The notes under the pieces are model-generated. The model made no database searches. It was not told where the DNA came from and saw only the letters and a list, made by a program, of their open reading frames with translations. Shown here in pieces: positions 1 to 8,353 of a stretch of DNA of 64,000 nucleotides. The translations under genes were made by a program, and so were the position numbers. The first letter of the stretch is position 1. Every line of letters begins with the position of its first letter. This DNA comes from Streptomyces sp. NBC_00433 (lineage in GTDB: Bacteria; Actinomycetota; Actinomycetes; Streptomycetales; Streptomycetaceae): assembly GCA_036015235.1 (NCBI GenBank), contig CP107926.1, positions 3,166,001-3,230,000 on the forward strand, given 5' to 3'.

Positions 1-591
1 CGTCAGCAGCACCTCGACGCCCGGGTTGACCTGCGCCACGTGGGAGCGGAAGGCCGCCTCGTCGAAGGCCGCGGGACCGGCGAGGTCCATCTTGGTCACC
101 ACGACCAGGTTCGCCAGGCCGAAGGCGGTCGGATACTTCAGCGGCTTGTCCTCGCCCTCGGTCACCGAGGCGAGCACCACGCGCAGCGTCTCGCCGAGGT
201 CGTAGGAGGCCGGGCACACCAGATTCCCGACGTTCTCCACGAAGAGCAGCTCCGTGGCGTCGGGCAGCCAGCCGTCCAGGTGGCGGGCGAGCATCCCGGC
301 CTCCAGGTGGCACAGCCCGTCCGTCAGCACCTGCTTGACGGGGGCGCCGGACCTGGCGAGGCGGATGGCGTCGTTCTCGGTGGCCAGGTCAGCGGTCAGC
401 GCGGCGATCCGCGTGCCGCGCTCGCGGGCCAGCGCCAGTTCCTGTTCGAGCAGTGCGGTCTTGCCGCTGCCGGGGCTGGACAGCAGGTTGACCACGGTGG
501 TGCCGCGGGCCGCGAGGTCGGCGCGCAGCTGCCGCGCCCGGAGGTCGTTCCCGGCCAGTACGGCCTGCTGGAGGTCCACCACTCGGCACAT
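1..591 (-). CDS. hypB: Hydrogenase/urease nickel incorporation GTPase HypB (3' end outside window)
   Basis: HypB is the GTPase that works with HypA to load nickel into the large subunit of [NiFe]-hydrogenase in the cytoplasm. The 197 visible residues show the Walker A loop SSPGSGKT near residue 40, DLATENDA, the ENVGNLVCP segment and the G4 motif VTKMD near residue 168. The gene runs off the left edge, so about the last 20-30 residues are missing. The N-terminus is short, without the His-rich stretch or CxxCGC motif of some HypB proteins, so it probably does not store nickel. The ATG lies 3 bases after the hypA stop, with GGGGAG inside the hypA end as ribosome site. It is the last gene visible of the hydrogenase operon; hypF/C/D/E would be expected beyond the edge. 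Confidence 0.95.
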   Translation of the reverse strand, partial: MCRVVDLQQAVLAGNDLRARQLRADLAARGTTVVNLLSSPGSGKTALLEQELALARERGTRIAALTADLATENDAIRLARSGAPVKQVLTDGLCHLEAGMLARHLDGWLPDATELLFVENVGNLVCPASYDLGETLRVVLASVTEGEDKPLKYPTAFGLANLVVVTKMDLAGPAAFDEAAFRSHVAQVNPGVEVLLT

Positions 592-594
592 CTT

Positions 595-987
595 TCAGCG
601 CTCCCCGCCGGTCGGTTCGAGAACAGGCCCGCCGGCGGTGCCGTCGGCGAACCGCACTCCGGTGATCTGGAGTTCGCGGCCGGACAGCAGCTCGTCCGCG
701 GCCGTGCCGCACAGCGGGCAGCACAGGTCGGGCGGCATCCCCACCGCCCACTCGTCCGCGCAGGGCCGGCATCTGGCGCGGCCCGGCACGGTCTCGGTGA
801 CGAGCCGGGCGCCTTCGAGCACGGTGCCCGCGCAGGCCAGCCCGAAGCCGAACTCCAGCGCGTCGGGGACGACTCCGGCCAGCTCGCCGACCTGGAGGTG
901 CACGGTGTGCACGGCGGTGGCCCCGGCGGTCCGCGCCGCCTCCTCCACCTGTCCGATCACCGCCATCGCGATGGACAACTCATGCAT
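595..987 (-). CDS. hypA: Hydrogenase nickel insertion protein HypA
   Basis: HypA is the nickel and zinc metallochaperone that hands Ni to the hydrogenase large subunit together with HypB. The protein (130 aa, a usual length for the family) begins MHELSIAM; the N-terminal Met-His-Glu is the known nickel site, and this fixes the start at 987 instead of the ATG 12 codons upstream. A structural zinc site is visible as two CxxC pairs, CRPC and CPLC, around residues 76-96. It sits between the 35-aa membrane peptide gene and hypB and is transcribed with the hydrogenase structural genes. Confidence 0.95.
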   Translation of the reverse strand: MHELSIAMAVIGQVEEAARTAGATAVHTVHLQVGELAGVVPDALEFGFGLACAGTVLEGARLVTETVPGRARCRPCADEWAVGMPPDLCCPLCGTAADELLSGRELQITGVRFADGTAGGPVLEPTGGER

Positions 988-1107
988 CGCCGTCCTCCGC
1001 TGCCGACTTGCCGCCGGCACCACTAAAGGACCCGGGGGCGGCGGCCGGCCGCCGCCACTCCGCCGCCGCGCCGGCAGGTGACCCGTTCGGCGCAGCGGCG
1101 TACGGGC

Positions 1108-1215
1108 TCACATCGCCCGCATCCGCAGGTAGCGCCTGATGTCCGGGAGCACCTGGACGAGCGCCGCGCCGACTGCCGCGCCGACGACGCCGACAGCCAG
1201 GATCTTCTTCACCAT
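1108..1215 (-). CDS. DUF6893-type 35-aa membrane peptide of hydrogenase operon
   Basis: This 35-residue peptide begins MVKKILAVGVVG, continues as one hydrophobic helix rich in Gly, Ala and Val, and ends with a basic tail RRYLRMRAM. It looks like a single-pass membrane peptide with a cytoplasmic positive end. Small proteins of this kind (DUF6893, from memory) sit at the same place in streptomycete group 1h hydrogenase operons. Its ATG overlaps the last codons of the maturation protease gene by 7 bases, which argues that it is translated and not a chance frame. A role in membrane tethering or assembly of the hydrogenase is conjecture; no function is known. Confidence 0.7.
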   Translation of the reverse strand: MVKKILAVGVVGAAVGAALVQVLPDIRRYLRMRAM

Positions 1216-1787
1216 GGAGATGGGTTCCTCTCGTAGTCGCTCTCGTGGTCCCTCTCGCAGCTGACCCCGTCGTCCCCGCCGGGCCGTCCCTCCCCGTCCC
1301 GCGCGCCGACCAGGCCGAGGACCAGCCCGACCGCGGCGGGCACCGCCGCCTCGACGGCGGGGCTCAGGCCCATGCCCTCGTCGACGCCGGCCGGCTCGCA
1401 CCCGACGACCATGATCCGGCGCGGGGGTGTGCCGCCGGTGCCCGCGCACAGCGTGCCCAGCAGCGCCAGGACGGCGTCGGGCGTCATCCGGTGGCCGTCG
1501 AGGACCGCGTCGGGGTTCTCCACCGCGCCGCACTCCCCCGCGTCCAGGACGTACAGCGTGCCGGGCACGCCGCCCCGGGCGGTGGCGTCGACCAGGACGA
1601 AGGTGTCGTAGCCGTCCAGCAGCCGGTAGGCGAGGTCGACCCCGCGCACCCCGGCGTCCAGCACCTCGACGCCTGCGGGCAGGTCCTCGGCGGACAGCCG
1701 CCGTACGGCCTCCACGCCGAAGCCGTCGTCGCCGAGGAAGATGTTGCCGACGCCGGCCACCAGGGTCCGGCCGGCGGCGGCGCTCAC
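1209..1787 (-). CDS. [NiFe]-hydrogenase maturation protease (HyaD/HycI family)
   Basis: This is the endopeptidase that removes the C-terminal extension of the hydrogenase large subunit after nickel insertion. The 192-aa protein opens with LVAGVGNIFLGDDGFG, the family signature with the nickel-sensing Asp/Glu region, followed by DAGVRGVDLAYRLLD and VDATARGG; a conserved VVGCEPA segment lies near residue 125. The GTG start at 1787 overlaps the stop of the upstream gene by 4 bases (GTGA). Its likely substrate is the large subunit encoded at 5047-6846, which keeps a 20-odd-residue tail after its DPCLPCGVH motif. Confidence 0.93.
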   Translation of the reverse strand: MSAAAGRTLVAGVGNIFLGDDGFGVEAVRRLSAEDLPAGVEVLDAGVRGVDLAYRLLDGYDTFVLVDATARGGVPGTLYVLDAGECGAVENPDAVLDGHRMTPDAVLALLGTLCAGTGGTPPRRIMVVGCEPAGVDEGMGLSPAVEAAVPAAVGLVLGLVGARDGEGRPGGDDGVSCERDHESDYERNPSPW

Positions 1788-3205
1788 GCGTCCCCCAGCG
1801 GAGTGACCTCGTCGGGCTGGAAGTAGAGGAATCTGCCCTGCTCGCGGCGGATGTCGGCGCCCGGGTCGCCCTCCACGGTGACCGCCAGGTGCACCCCGCC
1901 GTCCACGTCGTGCAGCACCGCCTCCACCAGGGCGCCGCGGCCGACCAGGAAGAGGTCCTGCGCGTCGGTGCGCCGCAGGCCGGGGCGCAGCGCGACCCGG
2001 CAGCCGGCGCCGACCTGGCGGCCGTCGATGACGACCCGGTCGGTGTCGGGGTCCACCGTGCGGTCGCCGCCCGGGTCCCACCACGGGGTGCCGGGCTCCA
2101 GCAGCGGGTCGGCGTCGCCCGCGGGTGTGCCCGAGCCGGTGATCTCGCGCAGCGACCGCACCGCGCCGTGCAGCCGTTCGAGCACCTCGGGCGGCATGGT
2201 GTCGGCCAGGTCGATGACGGCGGCGGCCCGCGGGTCGGTGCCGCGGGCCTCCCGCTTCTCCCGGTCGGTCAGCGTCGCGGTGCGCAGCGCGAGGATCTCG
2301 TCGATCTCCAGGCCGTCGTAGAGCGCGCCGGGGCTCTCCGGGGCGATCGCCGGATGGTCCTCAAGGATGATCGGCGAGGCGAGCACCACGTCCGCGCGGC
2401 CGTCGCACCCGGCGAGCACGGGCCAGGAGCGGACGTTCTCGCAGGCCTGCGAGGCGGCCGCCGCCCACTGCGGCGGGTCCGTCAGCGACAGGAAGCGGCC
2501 CGCGTCCAGACCCAGCATCAGGTGCGCGGAGATCAGCGAGCGGGGCAGCGCCGCCGTACGGTCGGCGCCGTCCCGGCCCTGGCCGGTGCCGGCGGGTGGC
2601 CAGTCGGCGGTGTTGTCCACCACCGCGGTCAGCCGCCGCACCGCGTAGGGGCCCGGCAGGTCGGCCGCCGACAGCACGATCCGGCCGTTCAGCTCCTCGC
2701 GGGTGTGGACCAGCCGGCCCACGAGCCGGCCGTCCTCGGTGACGTCCTCGGTCTCCTCGCGGGCAGGGACGGTGAAGGGGACGGTGTGGCCTTCGCCGAC
2801 CGCCGCCACGGGGACGGTGAAGGCGACGCGCTCCTCGACGCCTTCGTCCCAGGGCGTGAGCACCCGGTCGGCCAGCTCCAGTTCCGCGGCCGGGGCGAAT
2901 CCGCCGCCGGGCAGCGCCCGCTGGACCGTACGCCGCCGCGCGTGCAGGAAGCGCAGCTCGGCGAAGAGCCGGTCGCCGCCGCGCGGCTCCATCAGGCACT
3001 CGGTGCGCTGGAAGGACGACTCGCCGCTGTCCTGGCCCCACCGCGGCGGCACCAGCACGCCGAACTGCCAGCGCAGCCGGTTCTTCGCGGCCGAGGCCCG
3101 ATAGGGGTAGAGGACGTAGCCCTCGAAGAGCACCGCGTCCGCGACCGCCCGCGCCGCGTCGAAACGGCTGCCCACGTCCGCCGCCCCCGCCGTCGCCGCG
3201 CTCAC
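1784..3205 (-). CDS. Conserved hydrogenase-operon protein of unknown function
   Basis: A 473-aa cytoplasmic protein without recognisable catalytic motif, signal peptide or membrane segment. It begins VSAATAGAADVGSRF and includes the stretch VLFEGYVLYPYRASAAKN, typical of proteins annotated only as 'hypothetical' in group 1h hydrogenase operons. It is acidic and lacks clustered cysteines, so it is unlikely to bind an Fe-S cluster by itself. Both ends overlap neighbours by 4 bases (GTGA), so it is translationally coupled with DUF6084 upstream and the protease downstream. A structural or accessory role for the hydrogenase complex is inferred from position only. Confidence 0.85.
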   Translation of the reverse strand: MSAATAGAADVGSRFDAARAVADAVLFEGYVLYPYRASAAKNRLRWQFGVLVPPRWGQDSGESSFQRTECLMEPRGGDRLFAELRFLHARRRTVQRALPGGGFAPAAELELADRVLTPWDEGVEERVAFTVPVAAVGEGHTVPFTVPAREETEDVTEDGRLVGRLVHTREELNGRIVLSAADLPGPYAVRRLTAVVDNTADWPPAGTGQGRDGADRTAALPRSLISAHLMLGLDAGRFLSLTDPPQWAAAASQACENVRSWPVLAGCDGRADVVLASPIILEDHPAIAPESPGALYDGLEIDEILALRTATLTDREKREARGTDPRAAAVIDLADTMPPEVLERLHGAVRSLREITGSGTPAGDADPLLEPGTPWWDPGGDRTVDPDTDRVVIDGRQVGAGCRVALRPGLRRTDAQDLFLVGRGALVEAVLHDVDGGVHLAVTVEGDPGADIRREQGRFLYFQPDEVTPLGDA

Positions 3206-3873
3206 GACGCGGCTCCGCCGGTGACGAGCGGCGCGGTGTCCGCGGGCCGGGACGCCGCGCCGAGCAGCGCCTCCACGGTCGCCTCCCACGACGGCAGGGC
3301 CTGCCGCGAGCGGTAGGCGAGCAGCGCGTCCATCGTCGAGCGCGGCAGCCGCAGCCATCCGCAGCCGGGGAAGTGGTGCTCGACCATCTCCTGCCACACC
3401 TCGACGGGCATCGCGTACGAGGCCTCCCGGTCCCACGGCACCGGCTCCACCTGGAAGCCGCCGGGCCCGGCGAAGGCCGTGCCGGAGAACAGCACGAGCA
3501 GCGGCACCGTGCCGCCTTCCAGCGCGCGGAGGTAGCGCGTCGCGGCCACGTCCATGTCGTACGTGCACGGTACGGGCAGGTCCACCTCGGTCTCGCCGGT
3601 GAAGCCGGGGACCACGAGCGAGACCTGCGCGAACTGCACCGGCAGCAGCGTGCTGCCCCAGCGGGACCGCTCGCCGAACAGGTCGGCGAGCCCGGCCGCC
3701 TCCCCGGCGCCGTAGCCGCGGCGGGCCGGCTCGATGCGGAACTGGCAGCGCAGCGCCATGGCGTGCACGCGGGTGCCGGGTGTGGCGGTGATCCGCAGCC
3801 GGAAGACCAGGGTCGGGCCCGCGGCATAGCGGTCGGAGCGCACACCGGTGCAGGCGAAGGAGAACCGCGTCAC
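3202..3873 (-). CDS. DUF6084 family protein, hydrogenase operon
   Basis: A 223-aa protein that starts (GTG) with TRFSFACTGVRSDRYAAGP, matching what I remember of the DUF6084 family found in actinobacterial group 1h hydrogenase loci. It appears to be a soluble beta-rich protein; no catalytic or metal-binding motif is evident and there is no signal peptide. The GTG at 3873 overlaps the stop of the DUF5947 gene, and its stop overlaps the start of the next gene. Function is unknown; the conserved position suggests a role in assembly or electron transfer of the hydrogenase. Confidence 0.85.
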   Translation of the reverse strand: MTRFSFACTGVRSDRYAAGPTLVFRLRITATPGTRVHAMALRCQFRIEPARRGYGAGEAAGLADLFGERSRWGSTLLPVQFAQVSLVVPGFTGETEVDLPVPCTYDMDVAATRYLRALEGGTVPLLVLFSGTAFAGPGGFQVEPVPWDREASYAMPVEVWQEMVEHHFPGCGWLRLPRSTMDALLAYRSRQALPSWEATVEALLGAASRPADTAPLVTGGAAS

Positions 3874-4514
3874 CGGTCCCCCTCCCGCAGCGGCCGGGCA
3901 CGGGCGGCGGCGCGGGCGAAGAACTCGCCGAGCGCCGCCCGCGCCTCGGCGCCGCCGTCGAAGCCCTGCCAGAGCAGCCGCATGCGGCCCACCAGTTCGT
4001 AGCAGACGTCGATCGGCACCAGGTAGCAGTCGCATCCGGTGTCGCCGCGGCGCAGCAGCAGCGCCTCCACGTCGGGTTCGAGCAGCGCGGCGAGGCGGGT
4101 GCGGTCGAGCACCTGCTGCCAGTGGGCCGGGTCCAGCTCGCTCTCGGTGGCGCCCGCGGGGCTCGGGTAGAGCGCGGCATAGCGGCCGAGTTCGGAGTTG
4201 CGGAAGAAGAAGACGACGCCGACCGGGATCTGCAGGGCCTCCCAGGCGCCGTCGTCGACGGTGTGGCCGGGGTCGGCCAGCCAGCGGTCGGGCACGGTAC
4301 GGAAGCGGCCGCCGGTCGTGCCGGGGTTGTCGAAGAGCAGCGCGCAGGCCGTGCAGGCGCAGGCCAGGGCCCGCTTGTCGGTGTCGACCAGGTGCCGGTG
4401 GCCGTCCGCGACCTCCACCCCGCACAGCTCGCACCGCTCGGGGCGCGGCGGGGCGGGCGCGGTGAAGCGCCGCAGGCCCGGCAGGCGGCCTTCCGCGGCC
4501 TGTTGCAGGGTCAT
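3870..4514 (-). CDS. DUF5947 family protein, hydrogenase operon
   Basis: A 214-aa protein with an N-terminal zinc-ribbon-like arrangement: CELCGVE near residue 28 and CACTACALLF near residue 53. That spacing could hold a zinc or Fe-S centre. The middle part contains IPVGVVFFFRNSELGRYAA and a Cys pair GCDCY near residue 165. This fits the DUF5947 family that accompanies group 1h hydrogenases. The ATG at 4514 overlaps the stop of the NifU-like gene (ATGA). A redox or chaperone role is only inferred. Confidence 0.85.
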   Translation of the reverse strand: MTLQQAAEGRLPGLRRFTAPAPPRPERCELCGVEVADGHRHLVDTDKRALACACTACALLFDNPGTTGGRFRTVPDRWLADPGHTVDDGAWEALQIPVGVVFFFRNSELGRYAALYPSPAGATESELDPAHWQQVLDRTRLAALLEPDVEALLLRRGDTGCDCYLVPIDVCYELVGRMRLLWQGFDGGAEARAALGEFFARAAARARPLREGDR

Positions 4515-5050
4515 GGGCTCACCAGGCCGGGGCGCGGGGTGATCTGGAGCAGCACGGGTCCGTCCGCCGCGGCGGCCGGCTCGAACTCCACCCGGGTCAC
4601 CTCGCCGGCGAAGCACGCCAGCGCGTCCTCCACGGCCTGGCCGGACGCCGCCGGGGTGCTCCCGCAGCCGCAGCCGCCGGCCGGCGCGGACCGCAGCCGC
4701 AGCACACCGGTGTCCTGGTCGAAGCCCACCAGCTCGGCCGGTCCGCCCGGCAGGTCGCGCAGGGCGCGGCCGATCCTCGCCTCGACGCCTTCGGGGTGCA
4801 GGTCGTGCAGCACCAGCATCCCCGACACCAGGTCGTCGCCCAGCAGCCTCTCCAGCGCCCGCGGCCCGGCCTGCCCGGTCAGGGCCAGCACCCTGGCGAG
4901 ACCGGCGCCGTAGAAGTCCATCAGCGCCCGCACCAGGTCCTCGGCGGCGGCGCAGGCGGCGCGGTCGCCGGTCGCGGCGAGCCGGTCGAGCACCTCCTCG
5001 ACGCGCCGCCCGGCCCTCTCCGCGTCCCGCGCCGGTGCCTGCGCGGTCAT
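4511..5050 (-). CDS. NifU-like Fe-S scaffold/rubredoxin-type protein of hydrogenase operon
   Basis: The 179-aa protein resembles the NifU C-terminal scaffold family that sits directly after the large subunit gene in group 1h hydrogenase operons. The visible metal site is GGCGCGS near residue 125, a variant of the CxxC of NifU/Nfu domains (C-x-C here). The N-terminal half is helical (MTAQAPARDAERAGRRVEE onward) and may be a partner-binding domain. The ATG overlaps the large-subunit stop by 4 bases. Likely role: Fe-S delivery to, or electron transfer with, the hydrogenase; this is inference from family and position. Confidence 0.85.
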   Translation of the reverse strand: MTAQAPARDAERAGRRVEEVLDRLAATGDRAACAAAEDLVRALMDFYGAGLARVLALTGQAGPRALERLLGDDLVSGMLVLHDLHPEGVEARIGRALRDLPGGPAELVGFDQDTGVLRLRSAPAGGCGCGSTPAASGQAVEDALACFAGEVTRVEFEPAAAADGPVLLQITPRPGLVSP

Positions 5051-6846
5051 CCGCCCATCCCGCTCAGGCCGGTCGGCACGTGCATGGTCTGCACGGTCTT
5101 GCCGCCGCCGACGTACATGTGCACCCCGCAGGGCAGGCAGGGGTCGAAGCTGCGCACCGCGCGCATGATGTCGATGCCCTTGAAGTTCTCCGGCGGGTTC
5201 TCCTCGAAGATCGGCGTGTTCTGCACGGCGTCCTCGTAGGGCCCCGGGGTGCCGAAGGAGTCGCGGGTGCTGGCGTTCCACGGTGTCGGCGGATAGGGGT
5301 GGTAGTTGGCGATCTTGCCGTCCCTGATCACCATGTGGTGGGACAGCACACCGCGTACGGCCTCGGTGAAGCCGACGCCCAGGCCCTCGTCGGGCACCTC
5401 GAACTTCTCCCAGGTCTGGGTGCGTCCCGCGCGGACCTCGGCGAGGCCCTTCTCGGCGAAGTGCAGGGCGACGGCCGCCGCGTAGGCCTGGAAGTAGGTG
5501 CGGGCGCGGTTGCGCTCCAGCGCGTTGCTCCACTTGGGGATCTTCCACTCGAAGCTGGTCTCCGGCTTCGTCATCGTCCTGGGCAGGTTGATGACGACGC
5601 TGTGCCCGGTCGCCTTGACGTAGCCGATGTCGACCAGGCCCGACAGGGCGGTGGACCACAGGCGGGCGATCGGGCCGCCGCCGGTGTCCAGCGCCAGGTG
5701 GTCCTTGCCGTCGAACCAGCGCGGCGACATCACCCAGCTGTACTTGTCGTCGAAGTTCCGCTTCTGCGGCGCGGGAATGGTGTGCTGGTTCCACGGGTGC
5801 CGCGGGTCGACCGGGTTGCCGAGCGGGTCGTGGGTGACGAACTGCTCCTGGCCCTCCCAGTCCTTGTAGTAGGAGCTGCCGAGCAGGATGCGGATGCCGA
5901 GGTTGATCTCGGTGAGGTCGTTGGTGACCAGCTTGCCGTCCACGACCACGCCGGGCGTGACGAACATCCGCCGGCCCCAGTCGGTCATGTTGCGGTAGGT
6001 GAAGTCGCAGTGGTCGGGGTCGTTCAGCGCGCCCCAGCAGCCCAGCAGGATCCGCCGCCGGCCGACCTCCTCGTAACCGGGCAGCGCCTCGTAGAAGAAG
6101 TCGAAGAGGTCGTCGTGCAGCGGCACGACCCGCTTCATGAATTCCACGTAGCGCATCAGCCGGCTCAGGTAGTCGGTGAAGAGCTGGACCGAGGCGATCG
6201 TGCCGACACCGCCGGGGTAGAGCGTGGAGGGGTGCACGTGCCGCCCCTCCATCAGGCAGAACATCTCCCGCGTGTAGCGGCTCACCTGGAGCGCCTCGCG
6301 GTAGAACTCGCCCTCGATGGGGTTGAGGGAGCGCATGATGTCGGCGATGGTGCGGTAGCCGTGCTCGCCGGCGTGCGGCGCCTCGGTCCGCTCGGCCAGT
6401 TCGAGGACCCCGGGGTTGGTCTCCTTGACCATCCGCTCGCAGTAGTCGACCCCGACCAGGTTCTCCTGGAAGATGTTGTGGTCGAACATGTACTCGGCGG
6501 ACTCGCCCAGGTTGATGATCCACTCGGCCAGGGGCGGCGGCTTCACCCCGTAGGCCATGTTCTGCGCGTAGACCGAGCAGGTGGCGTGGTTGTCGCCGCA
6601 GATGCCGCAGATGCGGCTGGTGATGAAGTGCGCGTCCCGCGGGTCCTTGCCGCGCATGAAGACGCTGTAGCCGCGGAAGACCGACGAGGTGCTGTAGCAC
6701 TCGGCGACCTTCTTCTGCTTGAAGTCGATCTTCGTGTGGATGCCGAGGCTGCCCACGATCCGGGTGATCGGGTCCCAGGACATCTCCACCAGGCCGCTGC
6801 CGTCCCCGGCCGTCTTCGTCGTCGGTGATGCCATCGCTTGTGCCAT
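5047..6846 (-). CDS. hhyL: [NiFe]-hydrogenase large subunit, group 1h
   Basis: Catalytic subunit of an oxygen-tolerant uptake hydrogenase that oxidises H2, including atmospheric traces, and passes electrons towards the respiratory chain. The protein is 599 aa. The L1 motif RICGICGDNH (near residue 78) and the L2 motif DPCLPCGVH (near residue 570) supply the four cysteines that hold the Ni-Fe centre. The tail after that His (MYVGGGKTVQ onward) is the part expected to be cut by the maturation protease encoded at 1209-1787. No signal peptide is visible; group 1h enzymes lack the usual Tat leader. It follows the small subunit by 67 bases. Confidence 0.97.
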   Translation of the reverse strand: MAQAMASPTTKTAGDGSGLVEMSWDPITRIVGSLGIHTKIDFKQKKVAECYSTSSVFRGYSVFMRGKDPRDAHFITSRICGICGDNHATCSVYAQNMAYGVKPPPLAEWIINLGESAEYMFDHNIFQENLVGVDYCERMVKETNPGVLELAERTEAPHAGEHGYRTIADIMRSLNPIEGEFYREALQVSRYTREMFCLMEGRHVHPSTLYPGGVGTIASVQLFTDYLSRLMRYVEFMKRVVPLHDDLFDFFYEALPGYEEVGRRRILLGCWGALNDPDHCDFTYRNMTDWGRRMFVTPGVVVDGKLVTNDLTEINLGIRILLGSSYYKDWEGQEQFVTHDPLGNPVDPRHPWNQHTIPAPQKRNFDDKYSWVMSPRWFDGKDHLALDTGGGPIARLWSTALSGLVDIGYVKATGHSVVINLPRTMTKPETSFEWKIPKWSNALERNRARTYFQAYAAAVALHFAEKGLAEVRAGRTQTWEKFEVPDEGLGVGFTEAVRGVLSHHMVIRDGKIANYHPYPPTPWNASTRDSFGTPGPYEDAVQNTPIFEENPPENFKGIDIMRAVRSFDPCLPCGVHMYVGGGKTVQTMHVPTGLSGMGG

Positions 6847-6913
6847 GCCCTTCAGTGGAAGCAGGTCGGATCGGCCCGGTGGTGCCGCGGCCGGCGGGGT
6901 GCCGGCCGGCGGG

Positions 6914-7990
6914 TCACCACGGGGGCCGGTAGCCGGTGGTGAGGGTGTCGCCGCGGGTGCGCCACTTGGGCTCCGCGTCCACGGTGTGCATGGTCACCGC
7001 CCGCAGCCTGCGGACCACCGAGCCGTAGACGGTGCTCGCGGCGCTCGACACCTTGCCGCCGGGCGGCTCGTCCATGAACGGCATGAACTTGTCGGGAAAG
7101 CCCGGCATCGTGCAGGCGATGCAGATGCCGCCGACGTTCGGGCAGCCGCCGATGCCGTTCATCCACCCGCGCTTGGGCACGTTGCACTTCACGACCGGCC
7201 CCCAGCAGCCCAGCTTGACCAGGCACTTGGGCGAGTCGTACGTGTCGGCGAACTGCCCCTGCTCGTAGTAGCCGGCGCGGTCGCAGCCCTCGTGGACGGT
7301 GGCGCCGAACAGCCAGGCGGGCCGCAGCTGCTCGTCCAGCGGGATCATCGGGGCCGCCCCCGACGCCTGGTGCAGCAGGTAGACCAGCGTCTCCGCGAAG
7401 TTGTCCGGCTGGATGGGGCAGCCGGGCACGCACACCAGCGGGATGCCCGCGTGGGACTTCCAGTCCCAGCCCAGGTAGTCGGGTACGCCCATCGCCCCGG
7501 TGGGGTTGCCGGCCATCGCGTGGATGCCGCCGTAGGCGGCGCAGGTGCCGATCGCGACGACGGCCAGCGCCTTGGGTGCGAGCCGGTCGAGCCACTCGCT
7601 GGTGGTGATCGGCTGGCCGGTCTCCGGGTCGTCGCCGAAACCGCACCAGTAGCCCTCGGGCTTGATCGCCTCGTTGGGGATCGACCCCTCCACGACCAGC
7701 ACGAACGGGTCGATCTCGCCCCGCTCGCCCTTGAAGAACCACTCGATGAAGGTGTCCGCGCCCTGCACCGGGCCGCACTCGAAGTCGATCAGCGGCCAGT
7801 GCACCTCGATCTTCGGCAGACCGGGCAGCACGCTCAGCGCGATCTCCTCGATGCTCGGCTGGGTGGCCGCGGTCAGCGACACCGAGTCGCCGTCGCAGCT
7901 CAGCCCGGCGTTGATCCAGAGGATGTGGATCGGCTTGTCCTCCTGCTGCTCGGGCGCCGGGGCCTGCGCGGCCGGTGATGAGGTCGTCAT
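6914..7990 (-). CDS. hhyS: [NiFe]-hydrogenase small subunit, group 1h
   Basis: Electron-transfer subunit (358 aa) carrying three Fe-S clusters. Visible ligands are C in GLSCDGDS and GTCAAYGG, CVPGCP, the His/Cys of HEGCDRAGYY, then CLVKLGCWGPVVKC and GGCPNVGGICIAC. There is no Tat signal or C-terminal membrane anchor, as in other group 1h enzymes. The start at 7990 is preceded by a good ribosome site, GGAGGAATT. It is the first gene of the operon. The promoter should lie in the 363-bp gap upstream; no clear -10/-35 could be picked out. Confidence 0.97.
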   Translation of the reverse strand: MTTSSPAAQAPAPEQQEDKPIHILWINAGLSCDGDSVSLTAATQPSIEEIALSVLPGLPKIEVHWPLIDFECGPVQGADTFIEWFFKGERGEIDPFVLVVEGSIPNEAIKPEGYWCGFGDDPETGQPITTSEWLDRLAPKALAVVAIGTCAAYGGIHAMAGNPTGAMGVPDYLGWDWKSHAGIPLVCVPGCPIQPDNFAETLVYLLHQASGAAPMIPLDEQLRPAWLFGATVHEGCDRAGYYEQGQFADTYDSPKCLVKLGCWGPVVKCNVPKRGWMNGIGGCPNVGGICIACTMPGFPDKFMPFMDEPPGGKVSSAASTVYGSVVRRLRAVTMHTVDAEPKWRTRGDTLTTGYRPPW

Positions 7991-8353
7991 GGGGAATTCC
8001 TCCTCTGGGCGCGGGCGACAGGGCGAGGACCCGCACGTCAGACACCACTGTTCTGGCAGGGGCCGGACGGTGTGACATCGGACTGCGCCGTTCCGGTGGC
8101 GGCCCTGGCGCACGGCCCGCGGGAGGACGAGCCGACCCCGGCGACGCTACGGGCGGCCCGCGCCGCGGCGGCGGCGCCCCGGCCGCGCCGTCACACGAAT
8201 GCGTCCGGGGAATTCGCCCGCATGGCCGACCGCGGCCGCGCCGGGCGTACGGCCCGGGACGCGCGACCGCCCCGGGCGGCGGAGGATCGCGCGCCCGGGG
8301 CGGTACGGGTGGGGCAGGATCAGCTGCGGGGTGCGGTGCTCGGCCGCGCGGGG
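7991..8353. other. Intergenic gap between hydrogenase operon and LuxR regulator
   Basis: A 363-bp non-coding gap holding the presumed hydrogenase promoter on the right side of hhyS and a strong hairpin (8266-8304) below the LuxR gene. The small minus-strand frame extending hhyS upstream lacks a ribosome site and is not counted as coding. Confidence 0.6.
8266..8304 (-). terminator. Hairpin terminator after LuxR regulator gene
   Basis: Perfect 13-bp inverted repeat, ACCGCCCCGGGCG (8266-8278) and its complement (8292-8304), with a 13-nt loop. It lies about 50 bases past the stop of the LuxR-type gene, fitting a GC-rich streptomycete terminator without a U-tract. It would also insulate the hydrogenase operon from the cluster upstream. 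Confidence 0.6.
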
